Source of the DNA: Firmicutes bacterium CAG:145
GTDB taxonomy: Bacteria; Bacillota; Clostridia; Peptostreptococcales; Anaerovoracaceae
Reading direction: 5' to 3'
Length of the DNA: 21,795 nucleotides
Assembly (NCBI GenBank): GCA_000435715.1
Contig: FR882598.1
Location: forward strand, 16,491 to 38,285
Shown: one piece after another, positions 8,561 to 16,620 of the stretch
Position numbering within the stretch: position 1 is the first letter of the stretch
How the letters are laid out: each line of letters begins with the position of its first letter
Made by a program: the position numbers and the translations under genes
Notes under the pieces: model-generated
Seen by the model: only the letters and a program-made list of their open reading frames with translations
Databases searched by the model: none
Told to the model about the DNA's origin: nothing

Positions 8561-9889
8561 TTAAACGACAGTACCGTTAAAAATAGTCATGTAAGCGGGA
8601 TAATCCCAAAATTCTTGGGGAGTCATAGACAGCGGATCCTTATCGAATACGGCCATATCTGCGCGCTTTCCCCTCTCTATGGAACCCAGACAGCGGTCCG
8701 CCCCGATGATCTGAGCCGCCTCGGTGGTGAGACTTCGTATGAACTCCTCCGTGCTCATAGAAAATATTTTTTCCCGCGGGGGCATATAGTATGCGCTTTC
8801 CCAATGAACAAAATCAGATGTGTCGATTCGGTGAGGAGAATCTATGACGAAGATATTTTTATACCCTTTGTTTCTTATATATTCCAGACTGCCGGCCGCC
8901 ATGTCAAGATCCTCAGAATCTACGGCGGTAACGTATATCGAAAAACCTTTATCTGCGACTTCTGCCAGTATCTTTTTCAGAGAGTCGAAAGAAAATTCAA
9001 CAGGGCAGGAGGACGCATTTAGATATACATGGCATATGTCCGAATTGATGAGTCCGTCTATTTCGTTGCACATGGTTTTTCTGGCCATGAGCCTGTGGAT
9101 CACGCCCTTGGGAAAAAGAGGGCGATTCATCATGTACGAGCTGTAAAACCTCTGATTAAGCTGTTCTTCGTTGTATAAGCTCATCAAAGTCTCCTGGTAC
9201 AAGGTATCAAAGTAATCGGGAGCGCAGGTGCAAAGACAGGCGGTCACGCCTTTTGCAAGGCTGACGGTCATGAGGTCTTTTGCAGCCTTTTGCGTCTCCT
9301 CAAAATCGAAGGGCACAAAGAGCCCGAGAATATAAGGAGTCGTGACATACTGCACCATCTCTTCTTCGGCAGTTTCTCTGACTATATCCGAAGCGGCGCT
9401 GTTCAATATACAAGAAACGCTGCTCTCGCACAGCAGCACTACCGGTCTGTCCTGGCAGCCTCTGTCTAAGAGCTTCGTTACGAAATCAGAAGAGGGATCC
9501 TCGCCGCATAGAACTCTTTCGCTGTAGCCGTAGCCGAAGATCATTTCCTCGTCGGGATGATCCAAAGACCAGGCAGCTACCTTCTCAGAGATGCTCTCCA
9601 TACCAGAACACTGAGAAAGATCGAGAAACCGGCCGTCAAAAACTTTTTTGGCGGGACTCCAATAGATATCTATGAGGCCCGGGATGACGTATCTGCCGCA
9701 GAGATCGATCATCTCTGTTTCGCCGTCTCTCAGCTCTTCCATTGTATCCGAGTCTCCTACGGCTATTATCAGGCCATCTCTTATGGCTGCGGCCTCTGCC
9801 GCCGGAAGATCGGGATTCTGTGTCATGATGACGCCGTTATATATGATAATATCTGCTTTTTTTGTTTTCTTGAACAGACCAAAAGCCAT
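8561..9889 (-). CDS. Amidohydrolase-like protein (YtcJ/Amidohydro_3 type) lacking the HxH metal motif
   Basis: A 442-aa member of the amidohydrolase superfamily by overall architecture. It has an N-terminal beta-sandwich start (ADIIIYNGVIMTQNPDLPAAEAAAIRDG), VIPGLIDIYWSP where PGxxDxHxH is expected, and a C-terminal GSIERGKRADMAVFDKDPL, the closing strand of the composite domain. The two histidines that bind the first metal are replaced by Tyr and Ser, and the HAIGD-like element reads VTAVDSED, so catalysis by the usual mechanism seems unlikely. It is also shorter than the usual 520-550 aa. GGAGGT precedes ATG 9889. It is cotranscribed with the lipoprotein gene and divergent from the DUF2284 gene. 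Confidence 0.82.
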   Translation of the reverse strand: MAFGLFKKTKKADIIIYNGVIMTQNPDLPAAEAAAIRDGLIIAVGDSDTMEELRDGETEMIDLCGRYVIPGLIDIYWSPAKKVFDGRFLDLSQCSGMESISEKVAAWSLDHPDEEMIFGYGYSERVLCGEDPSSDFVTKLLDRGCQDRPVVLLCESSVSCILNSAASDIVRETAEEEMVQYVTTPYILGLFVPFDFEETQKAAKDLMTVSLAKGVTACLCTCAPDYFDTLYQETLMSLYNEEQLNQRFYSSYMMNRPLFPKGVIHRLMARKTMCNEIDGLINSDICHVYLNASSCPVEFSFDSLKKILAEVADKGFSIYVTAVDSEDLDMAAGSLEYIRNKGYKNIFVIDSPHRIDTSDFVHWESAYYMPPREKIFSMSTEEFIRSLTTEAAQIIGADRCLGSIERGKRADMAVFDKDPLSMTPQEFWDYPAYMTIFNGTVV

Positions 9890-9920
9890 GATGACCTCCG
9901 CGAAAATAATTAATATTATT

Positions 9921-9950
9921 TTACCATAAAAAAGCAGATTATGATATACT
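9921..9950 (+). promoter_or_regulatory. Candidate promoter for the DUF2284-kinase pair
   Basis: TATACT (9945-9950) with an extended TG two bases upstream, and TTACCA (9921-9926) 18 bases before it. The 88-base divergent gap also has an AT-rich palindromic stretch (AATAATTAATATTATT) that could serve the opposite transcript. Confidence 0.5.
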
Positions 9951-9977
9951 TAAAGTGAGTAAAAGGAGAAAAATATC

Positions 9978-10508
9978 ATGTACGATATTCAAAAATACCA
10001 GCAGGATATAAGCGTAAAAGAATACGTCAGGGAGTATGTCAACGTGGCGGAATTCATAGAATACTGCAAAGAATGTCCCAATTACAATGCCGTATGGTCA
10101 TGCCCTCCGTATGACTTTGAGCCGGAGGATTTCTGGAATCGGTTTTCAGAATTGCACATCATAGCTCGAAAGATAATATTTGAAGAAGGGACCGGATCCA
10201 AAGAGGGAAAGAGGATAATGGAGGAAGTAAAGGCCAACATGAGTGAAGAACTGTACGACATGGAGAAGTCTTTGCCCGGGTCGGTTTCTCTCAGCGCAGG
10301 CAGCTGCAGCATGTGCAAAGGCGAAGGTTGCAGCAGACCTCTGGGAGAGCCCTGCAGACGCCCGGGCGACATGAGATATTCTATAGAATCCATCGGAGGC
10401 AACGTAGGACTGACAGTAAGCAAGCTGATGGGCATAGAGTTAGAGTGGGTACAGGAGGGTAAACTTCCATCTTACTTCGTATTGGTTGGAGGGCTTCTCA
10501 AGAAATGA
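9978..10508 (+). CDS. DUF2284 putative metal-binding protein
   Basis: A 176-aa cytosolic protein with the DUF2284 cysteine pattern: Cys30 and Cys33, SCPPY with Cys42, then Cys110, Cys113, Cys118 and Cys126 in GSCSMCKGEGCSRPLGEPCRRP, followed by MRYSIESIGGNVGLT. The cysteines suggest binding of an iron-sulfur cluster or zinc; the family function is not established to my knowledge. AAAGGAG sits well before ATG 9978. Its last codons overlap the start of the kinase-like gene by 4 bases (ATGA), indicating translational coupling. Confidence 0.88.
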   Translation: MYDIQKYQQDISVKEYVREYVNVAEFIEYCKECPNYNAVWSCPPYDFEPEDFWNRFSELHIIARKIIFEEGTGSKEGKRIMEEVKANMSEELYDMEKSLPGSVSLSAGSCSMCKGEGCSRPLGEPCRRPGDMRYSIESIGGNVGLTVSKLMGIELEWVQEGKLPSYFVLVGGLLKK

Positions 10509-11095
10509 AGGATAGACTGAAAGACAATATCTGGACTCTGCTTCAAGAAAAGGGAGGCAGGGCAGTGATAGCCATAGACGGAATGGCCGCCTCCGGAAAG
10601 AGCACTCTGGCCGCCCGGCTGGCAGAAGAACTGGACGGATGCGTGATACATATGGACGATTTTTTTCTCCCTCCAGAGCTCAGAACACAGGAGAGGTTAT
10701 CTTCCCCCGGAGGCAACGTCCACTACGAGAGATTTGAAGCGGAGGCTGCGGAAGCCTTGAGATCGGGAAGAGATTTTGAGTATGGAGTATTTGACTGTTC
10801 TCGCATGGAGATAACCGCCAGTCGCCGCATAAAAGCAGGAGGTCTCGTCATAGTAGAAGGCGCTTACGCTCTCAGACCTGAGCTGAGGGACATATACGAC
10901 ATGAAGATTTTTATGAAGATAGACTCCGGTTTGCAGGAACAAAGGATAGCTGCCAGAAACGGCAGCGAAAAAGCAAAGATATTCAGAGAAAAGTGGATAC
11001 CTATGGAGACGGCTTACTTTGAAGCTTTTGACATAGAGAGAGCGGCAGACGTGGTGATAGATCAGTCTCTTAAGGAATGTTGGCAAAAGCTTTAA
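10505..11095 (+). CDS. Uridine kinase-like P-loop phosphotransferase
   Basis: A 196-aa P-loop NTPase. Walker A is GMAASGKST at residues 26-34 after a hydrophobic strand (AVIAIDG), HMDDFFLPP around residues 49-57 resembles the substrate-binding DDFY motif of uridine kinase/phosphoribulokinase proteins, and VIVEGAYALRPEL is the later strand typical of the same family. EQRIAARNG resembles the lid segment. Substrate cannot be fixed from sequence: uridine kinase homologues of this short type are often annotated only as (d)NMP kinase-like. The start overlaps the DUF2284 stop. A terminator follows. Confidence 0.85.
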   Translation: MKDRLKDNIWTLLQEKGGRAVIAIDGMAASGKSTLAARLAEELDGCVIHMDDFFLPPELRTQERLSSPGGNVHYERFEAEAAEALRSGRDFEYGVFDCSRMEITASRRIKAGGLVIVEGAYALRPELRDIYDMKIFMKIDSGLQEQRIAARNGSEKAKIFREKWIPMETAYFEAFDIERAADVVIDQSLKECWQKL

Positions 11096-11106
11096 AGCAA
11101 ATAAAG

Positions 11107-11140
11107 AAGCCTCGGGTATCAAATAATCCGAGGCTTTTTT
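11107..11140. terminator. Terminator between the kinase-like gene and alr
   Basis: AAGCCTCGG (11107-11115) pairs with CCGAGGCTT (11128-11136), loop of 12, followed by a T-run on the + strand. The convergent alr gene ends at 11162, so the hairpin may serve both strands. Confidence 0.9.
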
Positions 11141-11161
11141 CACAATATTTGACCGAATTCT

Positions 11162-12298
11162 CTATTTTACATACACTTTAGGGAGCCTCTGGCCAAAGGC
11201 GCATACGATCTCGTAATTTATGGTTCCGGTAGCTCTGGCTATATCATCTGCCAAAATAGTGTTCTTACCGTCGGTACCCATTATTATCACTTCGTCGCCT
11301 ATCTTGACATCGGGAACGTCGGTCACGTCTACCATGCACTGATCCATGCAGATGTTTCCGGCTACAGGGGCGACGCATCCGTTTACCAGAACTTTAGCAA
11401 ACTGAGAGTAAGGTCTCGGATATCCGTCCGCATAACCTAAAGCCAAAGTGGCGATCTTGCTTGGACGTTTTGAGATGAATTTTCTTCCGTAACCTACCGA
11501 GAAGTTCTCAGGAACGTCTTTCAGGTGAATGATGTTTGCCTTAACCGACATGACAGGCTTGATGGCCAGCTGGTTTTTATCCACTTCGTCAGAAGGATAG
11601 CATCCGTAGAGAATGATACCGGGACGGCAGGCGTCGAAGTATACCTCCGGGAGTTCCATGATGGAAGCGCTGTTAGCCAGCGTTTTAAAAGGAATATCGA
11701 TGCCGGCCGCAGTGAGAGTCTGATAAAATTTATTGTATTTCTCCTCCTGCTGATGAGAGTAAGTCTTGTCATATGCGTCAGCGGTAGACATGTGAGAAAA
11801 CATACCTTTGATCTTGAAATTTTCTAAAGCCTGTATCTTTTTCACATCTTCAGCCGCCGCTTCGGCCTCGTCGGCCAGATATCCTATACGTCCCATACCT
11901 GTGTCTACGGCGATGAGACCTCTTACCAGTTTGCCGGCTGCTGCGGCAGCCTTATCTATGGCTGCGGCGTTGGATGAATCGCAGACTACCGGCGTTATGT
12001 CATATTTTACTATGGCCTCTGCGTACATGTCCGGAGCAAGGCCCAGGAGGATTATTTCTTCTGTGGCTCCGGCTTCTCGGAGAGTGATGGCCTCGTGGAT
12101 CGTGGCAATGGCGAAAGTCTTGCAGCCGTTGGCTCTCAGGACTTCGGCCACCTTTACGCTTCCGTGTCCGTAAGCGTCGGCTTTTATTACTCCGATCATT
12201 TCTCTGTCGCCGATCTTCGCCTTGATATTTTTAATGTTGAAGTCAAGATTGTTCAGATTGATTTCGACCCATGCAGGTCTTAAAGCGTTCTTGTACAT
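11162..12298 (-). CDS. alr: Alanine racemase
   Basis: PLP enzyme interconverting L- and D-alanine for peptidoglycan. The cofactor Lys39 sits in MIGVIKADAYGHGS, the family's exact position; SVGYGRKF holds the catalytic Tyr region of the C-terminal domain; ALGYADGYPR and GNICMDQCMVDVT are further hallmarks. I choose ATG 12298 (MYKNALRPAW, 378 aa, normal length) because GAAGGAG precedes it by about 9 bases. An upstream in-frame ATG at 12403 would add 35 non-homologous residues whose DNA contains the promoter. The gene is divergent from the sodium symporter gene. Confidence 0.95.
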   Translation of the reverse strand: MYKNALRPAWVEINLNNLDFNIKNIKAKIGDREMIGVIKADAYGHGSVKVAEVLRANGCKTFAIATIHEAITLREAGATEEIILLGLAPDMYAEAIVKYDITPVVCDSSNAAAIDKAAAAAGKLVRGLIAVDTGMGRIGYLADEAEAAAEDVKKIQALENFKIKGMFSHMSTADAYDKTYSHQQEEKYNKFYQTLTAAGIDIPFKTLANSASIMELPEVYFDACRPGIILYGCYPSDEVDKNQLAIKPVMSVKANIIHLKDVPENFSVGYGRKFISKRPSKIATLALGYADGYPRPYSQFAKVLVNGCVAPVAGNICMDQCMVDVTDVPDVKIGDEVIIMGTDGKNTILADDIARATGTINYEIVCAFGQRLPKVYVK

Positions 12299-12324
12299 AT
12301 GTATAGCATCTCCTTCTGCACTTT

Positions 12325-12370
12325 TTGTATACAACACCTCTATTATAGCTCCCGCCGCTGAAAATTTCAA
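12325..12370 (-). promoter_or_regulatory. alr promoter with downstream TTGTATACAA operator candidate
   Basis: On the minus strand, TTGAAA (12370-12365), exactly 17 bases, then TATAAT (12347-12342): a near-consensus housekeeping promoter. Just after the expected transcription start is a perfect 10-bp palindrome, TTGTATACAA (12325-12334), of the type bound by some GntR-family repressors. The position would block early transcription; the regulator is inferred only. Confidence 0.8.
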
Positions 12371-12499
12371 GGAAGATAAGATAAATTGTCCTATTTTTGT
12401 CAATTACAGGGCCTGGCAATAGCGCGGAGCAGATTTTCCGGCAGATAGAGACTTTCATCATGAGGCGCCGCTTATGGCTGCGCAGAGTTAAAAAACAGA

Positions 12500-12528
12500 A
12501 TGACAAGGAGATCTTTTAAGTATATAAT
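12500..12528 (+). promoter_or_regulatory. Promoter of the sodium symporter gene
   Basis: ATGACA (12500-12505), 17-base spacer, TATAAT (12523-12528). It lies 32 bases before the chosen start codon, which argues against the longer reading frame that begins at 12500. Confidence 0.75.
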
Positions 12529-12559
12529 AGTAGTCAAATATTTGAAACAGGAGAAGATG

Positions 12560-13882
12560 ATGGCAAGAGATAGTTTCAGATCCAGAAGAGGATTTATAAT
12601 AGCCTGCATAGGTTCGGCCGTGGGCATGGGCAATATATGGCTGTTTCCCGCAAGAGTCTCTGAATTCGGCGGGGCGGCCTTTCTGATACCGTATTTTATA
12701 TGTGTGATAGTGATAGGATTTACAGGCGTGGTAGGCGAGATGGCTTTCGGAAGAGCTATGGGAGCCGGCCCCATGGGAGCTTTCGGAGCCGCTACGGAAA
12801 AGGCCGGAAAAGGAAGAACGCCGGGTGAGCTTTTGTCTCTCATACCGGTTCTGGGCAGTCTGGCTTTGGCAATAGGCTATTCTGTAGTAGTGGGCTGGAT
12901 ACTTAAATACCTGGTGGGATCTCTTTCGGGAAATCTCTTTGAGATCAGTGGTGTAGAAGGGTATGCAGATACCTTTAATCAGACGGCGGCCTCATTTGGA
13001 AACATAGGGTGGCACCTGACAGCTCTGGCCATAACTTTTGCAATAATGGTGTACGGCATAGCTTCGGGCATAGAGAAGGCTAACAAAGTAATGATGCCTC
13101 TCTTTTTTGTGATGTTTGTGGGAATGGCCGTGTACATAGCGACTCTGCCGGGGGCTTCACAGGGATATAGATATCTGACAGACCCTGACTGGTCTCTTCT
13201 TGCCAGCGGAAAGACCTGGATATACGCACTGGGACAAGCGTTCTTTTCTCTGTCTTTAGCAGGTTCGGGCACGCTGGTCTACGGCTCTTATCTCAAAAGA
13301 GATGTGGACATACCATACAGCGCCAGGACTGTCGCCCTTTGGGATACTATAGCGGCGCTGGCAGCAGCTGTGACTATAATACCGGCCATGGCTACTGCAG
13401 GCCAGTCTCTCTCCGGCGGCGGTCCGGGGCTGATGTTCATATACCTGCCTAATGTGTTCGCCCAGATGCCGGGAGGAAGAATAGTGATGACGGTATTTTT
13501 TATCGCTGTGGCTTTTGCAGGCCTTACCTCGCTGGTGAACCTCTTTGAGACGCCGGTAGAAGCTCTCCAGACTAAGTTCGGCCTTTCGAGAAAGAAAGCC
13601 GTGGCGACAGTGGCCGCTGTCGGCACGGTGGTGGCCCTGTGCATAGAAGGAATCGTATCAGACTGGATGGACGTATGTTCCATATATCTTTGCCCTATAG
13701 GGGCTCTGATAGCCGGAGTAATGTTTTTCTGGATATGCGGCAAAGAATTCGTCCGCCAAGAGATAGACTCGGGAGCCGTTAGAAAGCTGGGAGGCTGGTA
13801 CGAGTCTGCCGGCAAGTATGTCTTCTGCGGACTTACCGTCATAGTGCTGGTGCTGGGAAGCATCATGGGCGGAATCGGATGA
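12560..13882 (+). CDS. Neurotransmitter:sodium symporter (NSS/SNF) family transporter
   Basis: A 440-aa polytopic membrane protein of the LeuT fold, probably with 11 to 12 helices and close to the short bacterial members such as MhsT in length. Helix 1 carries the sodium-site signature GSAVGMGNIWLFP; the GxGxG-type unwound segment and FFSLSLAGSGTLVYGSYL (helix 6 region) are recognisable. It would import an amino acid with Na+; the substrate is not readable. The extracellular-gate Arg of the common NIWRFP is Leu here, with an Arg three residues later (LFPARV), a variant seen in other bacterial members. ATG 12560 is chosen over 12557 (AGGAG at 12549-12553, spacing 6); a start at 12500 would lie in the promoter. 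Confidence 0.92.
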   Translation: MARDSFRSRRGFIIACIGSAVGMGNIWLFPARVSEFGGAAFLIPYFICVIVIGFTGVVGEMAFGRAMGAGPMGAFGAATEKAGKGRTPGELLSLIPVLGSLALAIGYSVVVGWILKYLVGSLSGNLFEISGVEGYADTFNQTAASFGNIGWHLTALAITFAIMVYGIASGIEKANKVMMPLFFVMFVGMAVYIATLPGASQGYRYLTDPDWSLLASGKTWIYALGQAFFSLSLAGSGTLVYGSYLKRDVDIPYSARTVALWDTIAALAAAVTIIPAMATAGQSLSGGGPGLMFIYLPNVFAQMPGGRIVMTVFFIAVAFAGLTSLVNLFETPVEALQTKFGLSRKKAVATVAAVGTVVALCIEGIVSDWMDVCSIYLCPIGALIAGVMFFWICGKEFVRQEIDSGAVRKLGGWYESAGKYVFCGLTVIVLVLGSIMGGIG

Positions 13883-13915
13883 GGAGCGACCTCTTTCATA
13901 TAAAAAGATAAAATA

Positions 13916-13971
13916 AAAAACTGCAGCCTCGGCCTGAGCTACCCGTGGGGTTTAAGCCGCTGCAGTTTTTC
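13916..13971. terminator. Bidirectional terminator between the NSS gene and the NrdD-tail-like gene
   Basis: AAAAACTGCAGC (13916-13927) pairs perfectly with GCTGCAGTTTTT (13959-13970). The 31-base apical part contains further complementarity (GGC with GCC). Poly-T follows on both strands, so it can serve the two convergent genes. Confidence 0.85.
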
Positions 13972-13995
13972 TTGATTCTGACGAAGATACTGGAT

Positions 13996-14274
13996 CTATA
14001 ATCTTTCGAATCCGGTGGATACGTCGTGTTTTACACGGTCATGCTCTTCAGAACTCTTGGCGCTGTTCCACTGATCCATAGTGCCTACCAGATAGCCGGT
14101 GATCCTGCGGATCCTTTCGAAAGGAACGTGTTCAAACTCATAATTGAGATCGGCAAAATCGCCGTCGATCTTAATATCTAAAGATTTTAATTTTCTGTTA
14201 TATTTGTTTTCCAGATAATGCACATAAGCCTGCTGCTCATTTGGCGATACGTTTCCTGTGATATTTATGCTCAT
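13996..14274 (-). CDS. Small protein resembling the anaerobic ribonucleotide reductase tail
   Basis: A 92-aa cytosolic protein. It begins MSINITGNVSPNEQQ and ends with RIRRITGYLVGTMDQWNSAK followed by EEHDRVKHD; the GYLVG...WN..K..E..DRVKH pattern resembles the C-terminal segment of class III (anaerobic) ribonucleoside-triphosphate reductase, but the zinc-binding cysteines and glycyl-radical loop are absent. Similar short proteins in Firmicutes have been labelled as NrdD by this resemblance; the real role is unknown. The start at 14274 has GAGGAGGT six bases upstream and a TATAAT (minus strand, 14322-14317) upstream; a longer frame back to 14646 runs through that promoter and over the divergent gene, so it is rejected. 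Confidence 0.75.
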   Translation of the reverse strand: MSINITGNVSPNEQQAYVHYLENKYNRKLKSLDIKIDGDFADLNYEFEHVPFERIRRITGYLVGTMDQWNSAKSSEEHDRVKHDVSTGFERL

Positions 14275-14316
14275 AATTGACCTCCTCAGCATTTCTTCCT
14301 TCTTAAAGATAAATTT

Positions 14317-14322
14317 ATTATA
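14317..14322 (-). promoter_or_regulatory. Minus-strand -10 element for the NrdD-tail-like gene
   Basis: TATAAT on the minus strand, 43 bases before ATG 14274. The -35 at 17 bases is a weak TTTTAA. Confidence 0.5.
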
Positions 14323-14475
14323 CCCCCATATATTGTGGATTAAAACCCCTAAAACCAAAAAAACAACAACAGATAGAAGCGCCTTCAAAAGATGCGCATC
14401 CTGTCTCCTCCGATTTGCAGGAGAATAATCACAGAGACAGCGGCATAATATTAGGCGGGGGAGGTTTAGCATCTT

Positions 14476-14877
14476 ATGAATAAACAATATTTGATGTATG
14501 CTTTGAGTCAGCTCATGAAGAAAAAAGATAACAACGGAGTTTTCACTATAGATGAAACCGGCAGCAAGTGGCACAGGGAGACTAATGTAGATATACTGAA
14601 GACGTTCTGCAGGGAAGGGTATGCCATGGCCAAGAAACACGGTCATTTTATAGTAGGCACAGGCGGAGAAAAAAATTACATAGGAATACCGGGAAGATTT
14701 CTCGTTGAAGACCAGCCGGCGGGAGGAAAGACAGGATTTACTCTCTGGCAGCCTCTGAGAGGAGGAGAAGAGATGTACGGCAGTCTTGAGAACATCAGCG
14801 ATGATACTGCTTCCATGGTCTACGGCTACTGGATAGCCTGCATAGATGAGAAGACCCTCGGGATATCAGAACCGTAA
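14476..14877 (+). CDS. Unrecognised 133-aa soluble protein
   Basis: I do not recognise the family. The protein is cytosolic in appearance, without signal peptide or membrane segment. It has a Lys-rich N-terminal helix (MNKQYLMYALSQLMKKKD), a middle part with paired glycines (FIVGTGGEKNYIGIPGRF), a GGKTGFTLWQPLRGGEEMYG segment and a C-terminal TASMVYGYWIACIDEKT. GGAGG lies about 12 bases before ATG 14476. Base composition and codon use match the core genes to its left rather than the AT-rich region to its right, so I place it as the last core gene before the accessory region. Confidence 0.7.
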   Translation: MNKQYLMYALSQLMKKKDNNGVFTIDETGSKWHRETNVDILKTFCREGYAMAKKHGHFIVGTGGEKNYIGIPGRFLVEDQPAGGKTGFTLWQPLRGGEEMYGSLENISDDTASMVYGYWIACIDEKTLGISEP

Positions 14878-15192
14878 GGTGGGCAGCGTAGGAGGATTGT
14901 TCTTTGTATGCTGAATGTTAATATTAACTTGCAAACATAAATCGCAAGTTAATTTCTTTTGTTGAAATTTCAACATTCTAAACAGATATACAGTTGACAA
15001 TTTAATAAACTGTTTTCTTTAAAGAAAGAGAAATAGTTATGATTTATGTTTGACGGCAGATTTCTGCCACATATATATCTATCTATATCTCTTTCTTTTT
15101 ATATTACTATCACTCTATAAAAAGAAGGTAGATAAATGTAAAGGATATATGGCTTGCGTTCAGAGAAAAAGATATACAAGGAGGTGAAGAGT
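14878..15192. other. Palindrome-rich AT-rich intergenic region at the left edge of the accessory segment
   Basis: No gene is supported. It packs several inverted repeats: GTTAATATTAAC (14918-14929); TTAACTTGC / GCAAGTTAA (about 14925-14952), which continues into a T-rich stretch and may terminate the preceding gene; the perfect 16-bp TGTTGAAATTTCAACA (about 14961-14976); an outer pair GAATGTT / AACATTC; ACAGTT / AACTGT around a TTGACA (about 14991-15014); and GGCAGA-TT-TCTGCC (about 15054-15067). It could hold operators, a promoter or a recombination site. No flanking direct repeat was found. Confidence 0.6.
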
Positions 15193-15468
15193 ATGGCAAA
15201 AGTGAAATGGAACTATAGCATGAGAAATCAGTTACAACTATTGCTTGAGGAAGGATTTACGCTTAGAAGAATAGCAGATTCTTTTGGCGTCTCTTATACA
15301 AATTTGAAGAAAGAGCTTTCACGAGGTCTCTCTGAAGAAGAGTTTAAGGAAAAAAGATATATTAAATATTCTTTAGAGGAAGCAGTTATGAAAGAATTTA
15401 AAAACACCTTTGATGAAGAATCAAGAGAAATAATATATAAGGCGCGGGGAAAGAAAGATGAGCAATAA
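15193..15468 (+). CDS. Small helix-turn-helix protein (phage/element type)
   Basis: A 91-aa protein with an N-terminal HTH: RNQLQLLLEEGFTLRRIADS then FGVSYTNLKKELSRG at about residues 11-45, similar to the DNA-binding end of IS30-like transposases and to small element regulators; no catalytic domain follows. The rest is charged and helical. I choose ATG 15193 because AAGGAGGTG lies 8 bases upstream; a TTG at 15154 would add 13 residues and swallow that site. It overlaps the next gene by 11 bases. Its place as the first gene of the accessory region suggests a regulatory or replication-accessory job. Confidence 0.75.
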   Translation: MAKVKWNYSMRNQLQLLLEEGFTLRRIADSFGVSYTNLKKELSRGLSEEEFKEKRYIKYSLEEAVMKEFKNTFDEESREIIYKARGKKDEQ

Positions 15469-16252
15469 TCGGGAGTATTGGTATTTTAGGTTAAAAGAAG
15501 ATTTCTTTAATGATTACCAAATAATAGCATTGCAAAACGAGCCCGGCGGTGATGAAATGCTCGTTGTGCTGCTAAACCTATATTGCTTAGCAACTAAGAA
15601 TGGTGGCAATTTCTTAATTGAGGCAAACGATATGGCCGATATAAACGTACTCGCCAAGGCGATTCGGCGTGAGCCGACAAAAGTACAACGGGCGCTTGAA
15701 TACTTTGCAAGTCACGACCTGATAAATATAGAATTTATGGAAAATGATAAAGGAACTCGGTTTTTGAAATTGAATGCCCCATATGTAAAAAATATGACCG
15801 GAAGATCCAGCAGAAAAGCTGACCGACAGAGGATGGAATATAACAAGATGAAAATTACCGGAAATATAGAAGAATCGGAACCGCTTTGCCTTGAGGATAT
15901 AAAAAGAGAATCGGACCTTATAGAATACGGAATATTCAAAAGTGTTTATATCACTAAAGAAGAATTCGGATTGCTTAAGGAGCAATATGATAACGCGACA
16001 GTAATAATAGATCAGAGTTCTATTTATAAAAAACAGAGTGGAAAAGAATACGAAAACGACTATGCGGCCGCGCTTAATTTTGGGCAAAAAATAGGAGTAA
16101 AGAAGAAAACCGCGGAAAGAGAATACGGCAAGATATTAAAGCAATACATGAGGGAAGCGGAGGCAGGATATCCCCCTGATGAAAAGGCAAAGGAAATATT
16201 AAAAAAGGATGACTGGGATAGAATTTGCGAACTCGCTGAAAAAAATATGTGA
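15458..16252 (+). CDS. Phage replisome organizer-like protein
   Basis: A 264-aa protein whose first 120 or so residues match the phage replisome organizer N-terminal type: REYWYFRLKEDFFNDYQIIALQNEPGGDEMLVVLLNLYCLATKNGG, then a winged-helix-like segment (REPTKVQRALEYFASHDLINIE). The C-terminal half is charged and unrecognised, ending in AGYPPDEKAKEILKKDDWDRI. Such proteins bind the phage origin and load helicase. The expected DnaC/DnaI-type loader partner is not next to it. It overlaps the HTH gene and is followed after 29 bases by the next gene, with AAGGAG between. Confidence 0.8.
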   Translation: MSNNREYWYFRLKEDFFNDYQIIALQNEPGGDEMLVVLLNLYCLATKNGGNFLIEANDMADINVLAKAIRREPTKVQRALEYFASHDLINIEFMENDKGTRFLKLNAPYVKNMTGRSSRKADRQRMEYNKMKITGNIEESEPLCLEDIKRESDLIEYGIFKSVYITKEEFGLLKEQYDNATVIIDQSSIYKKQSGKEYENDYAAALNFGQKIGVKKKTAEREYGKILKQYMREAEAGYPPDEKAKEILKKDDWDRICELAEKNM

Positions 16253-16281
16253 ATATGTAAAAAAGCGAAGGAGACAGAAAA

Positions 16282-16620
16282 ATGGAGACGAAAAGCTATT
16301 ATCAACCGAATGGCGGATTCAAACTTGAAAATAGCATATATAAAAAGACCGTATATACAATAAGGAGCTACTATATATTCAAAAAAAGAATAGAGGATAT
16401 AGAGAATAAAAGTGAGATTGATATAACTGAAAACGACATTCTAAATAAAGAACGCGCCCAATTTTATGTATCAGCCATAGAAGAAGCTCTTTCCACATAC
16501 GTAGCTCCAAATTATAGAGAGGCGGTGTTTAGACACATTGCCGACAGTGACGAGTATGCTGACCTTTATGAGGAATATTACATAGTTGACAGTACTCTTA
16601 AGAAAGCAATTCAGATATGA
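16282..16620 (+). CDS. Unrecognised phage-type protein, 112 aa
   Basis: Cytosolic, charged and helical. The pattern of an N-terminal IYKKTVYTIRSYYIFKKRIE and a later IEEALSTYVAPNYREAVFRHI recalls small phage late-transcription regulators (RinA/ArpU-like), in which a YR-type helix near the C-terminus is common; this is a weak resemblance, not an assignment. AAGGAG lies 8-9 bases before ATG 16282. It belongs to the same rightward gene string as the replisome gene. Confidence 0.65.
   Translation: METKSYYQPNGGFKLENSIYKKTVYTIRSYYIFKKRIEDIENKSEIDITENDILNKERAQFYVSAIEEALSTYVAPNYREAVFRHIADSDEYADLYEEYYIVDSTLKKAIQI

Noticed and set aside
12299..12403. Longer alanine racemase reading frame
   Set aside because: The extension covers the near-consensus promoter and operator; ATG 12298 matches the family N-terminus.
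14275..14646. Long N-terminal extension of the minus-strand NrdD-tail-like gene
   Set aside because: It overlaps the divergent 14476 gene and its own promoter, and ATG 14274 has an ideal GAGGAGGT.
15193..15468. IS30-type transposase fragment
   Set aside because: Only the HTH resembles IS30. The frame is intact with its own ribosome site and there is no catalytic domain remnant or inverted repeat nearby.
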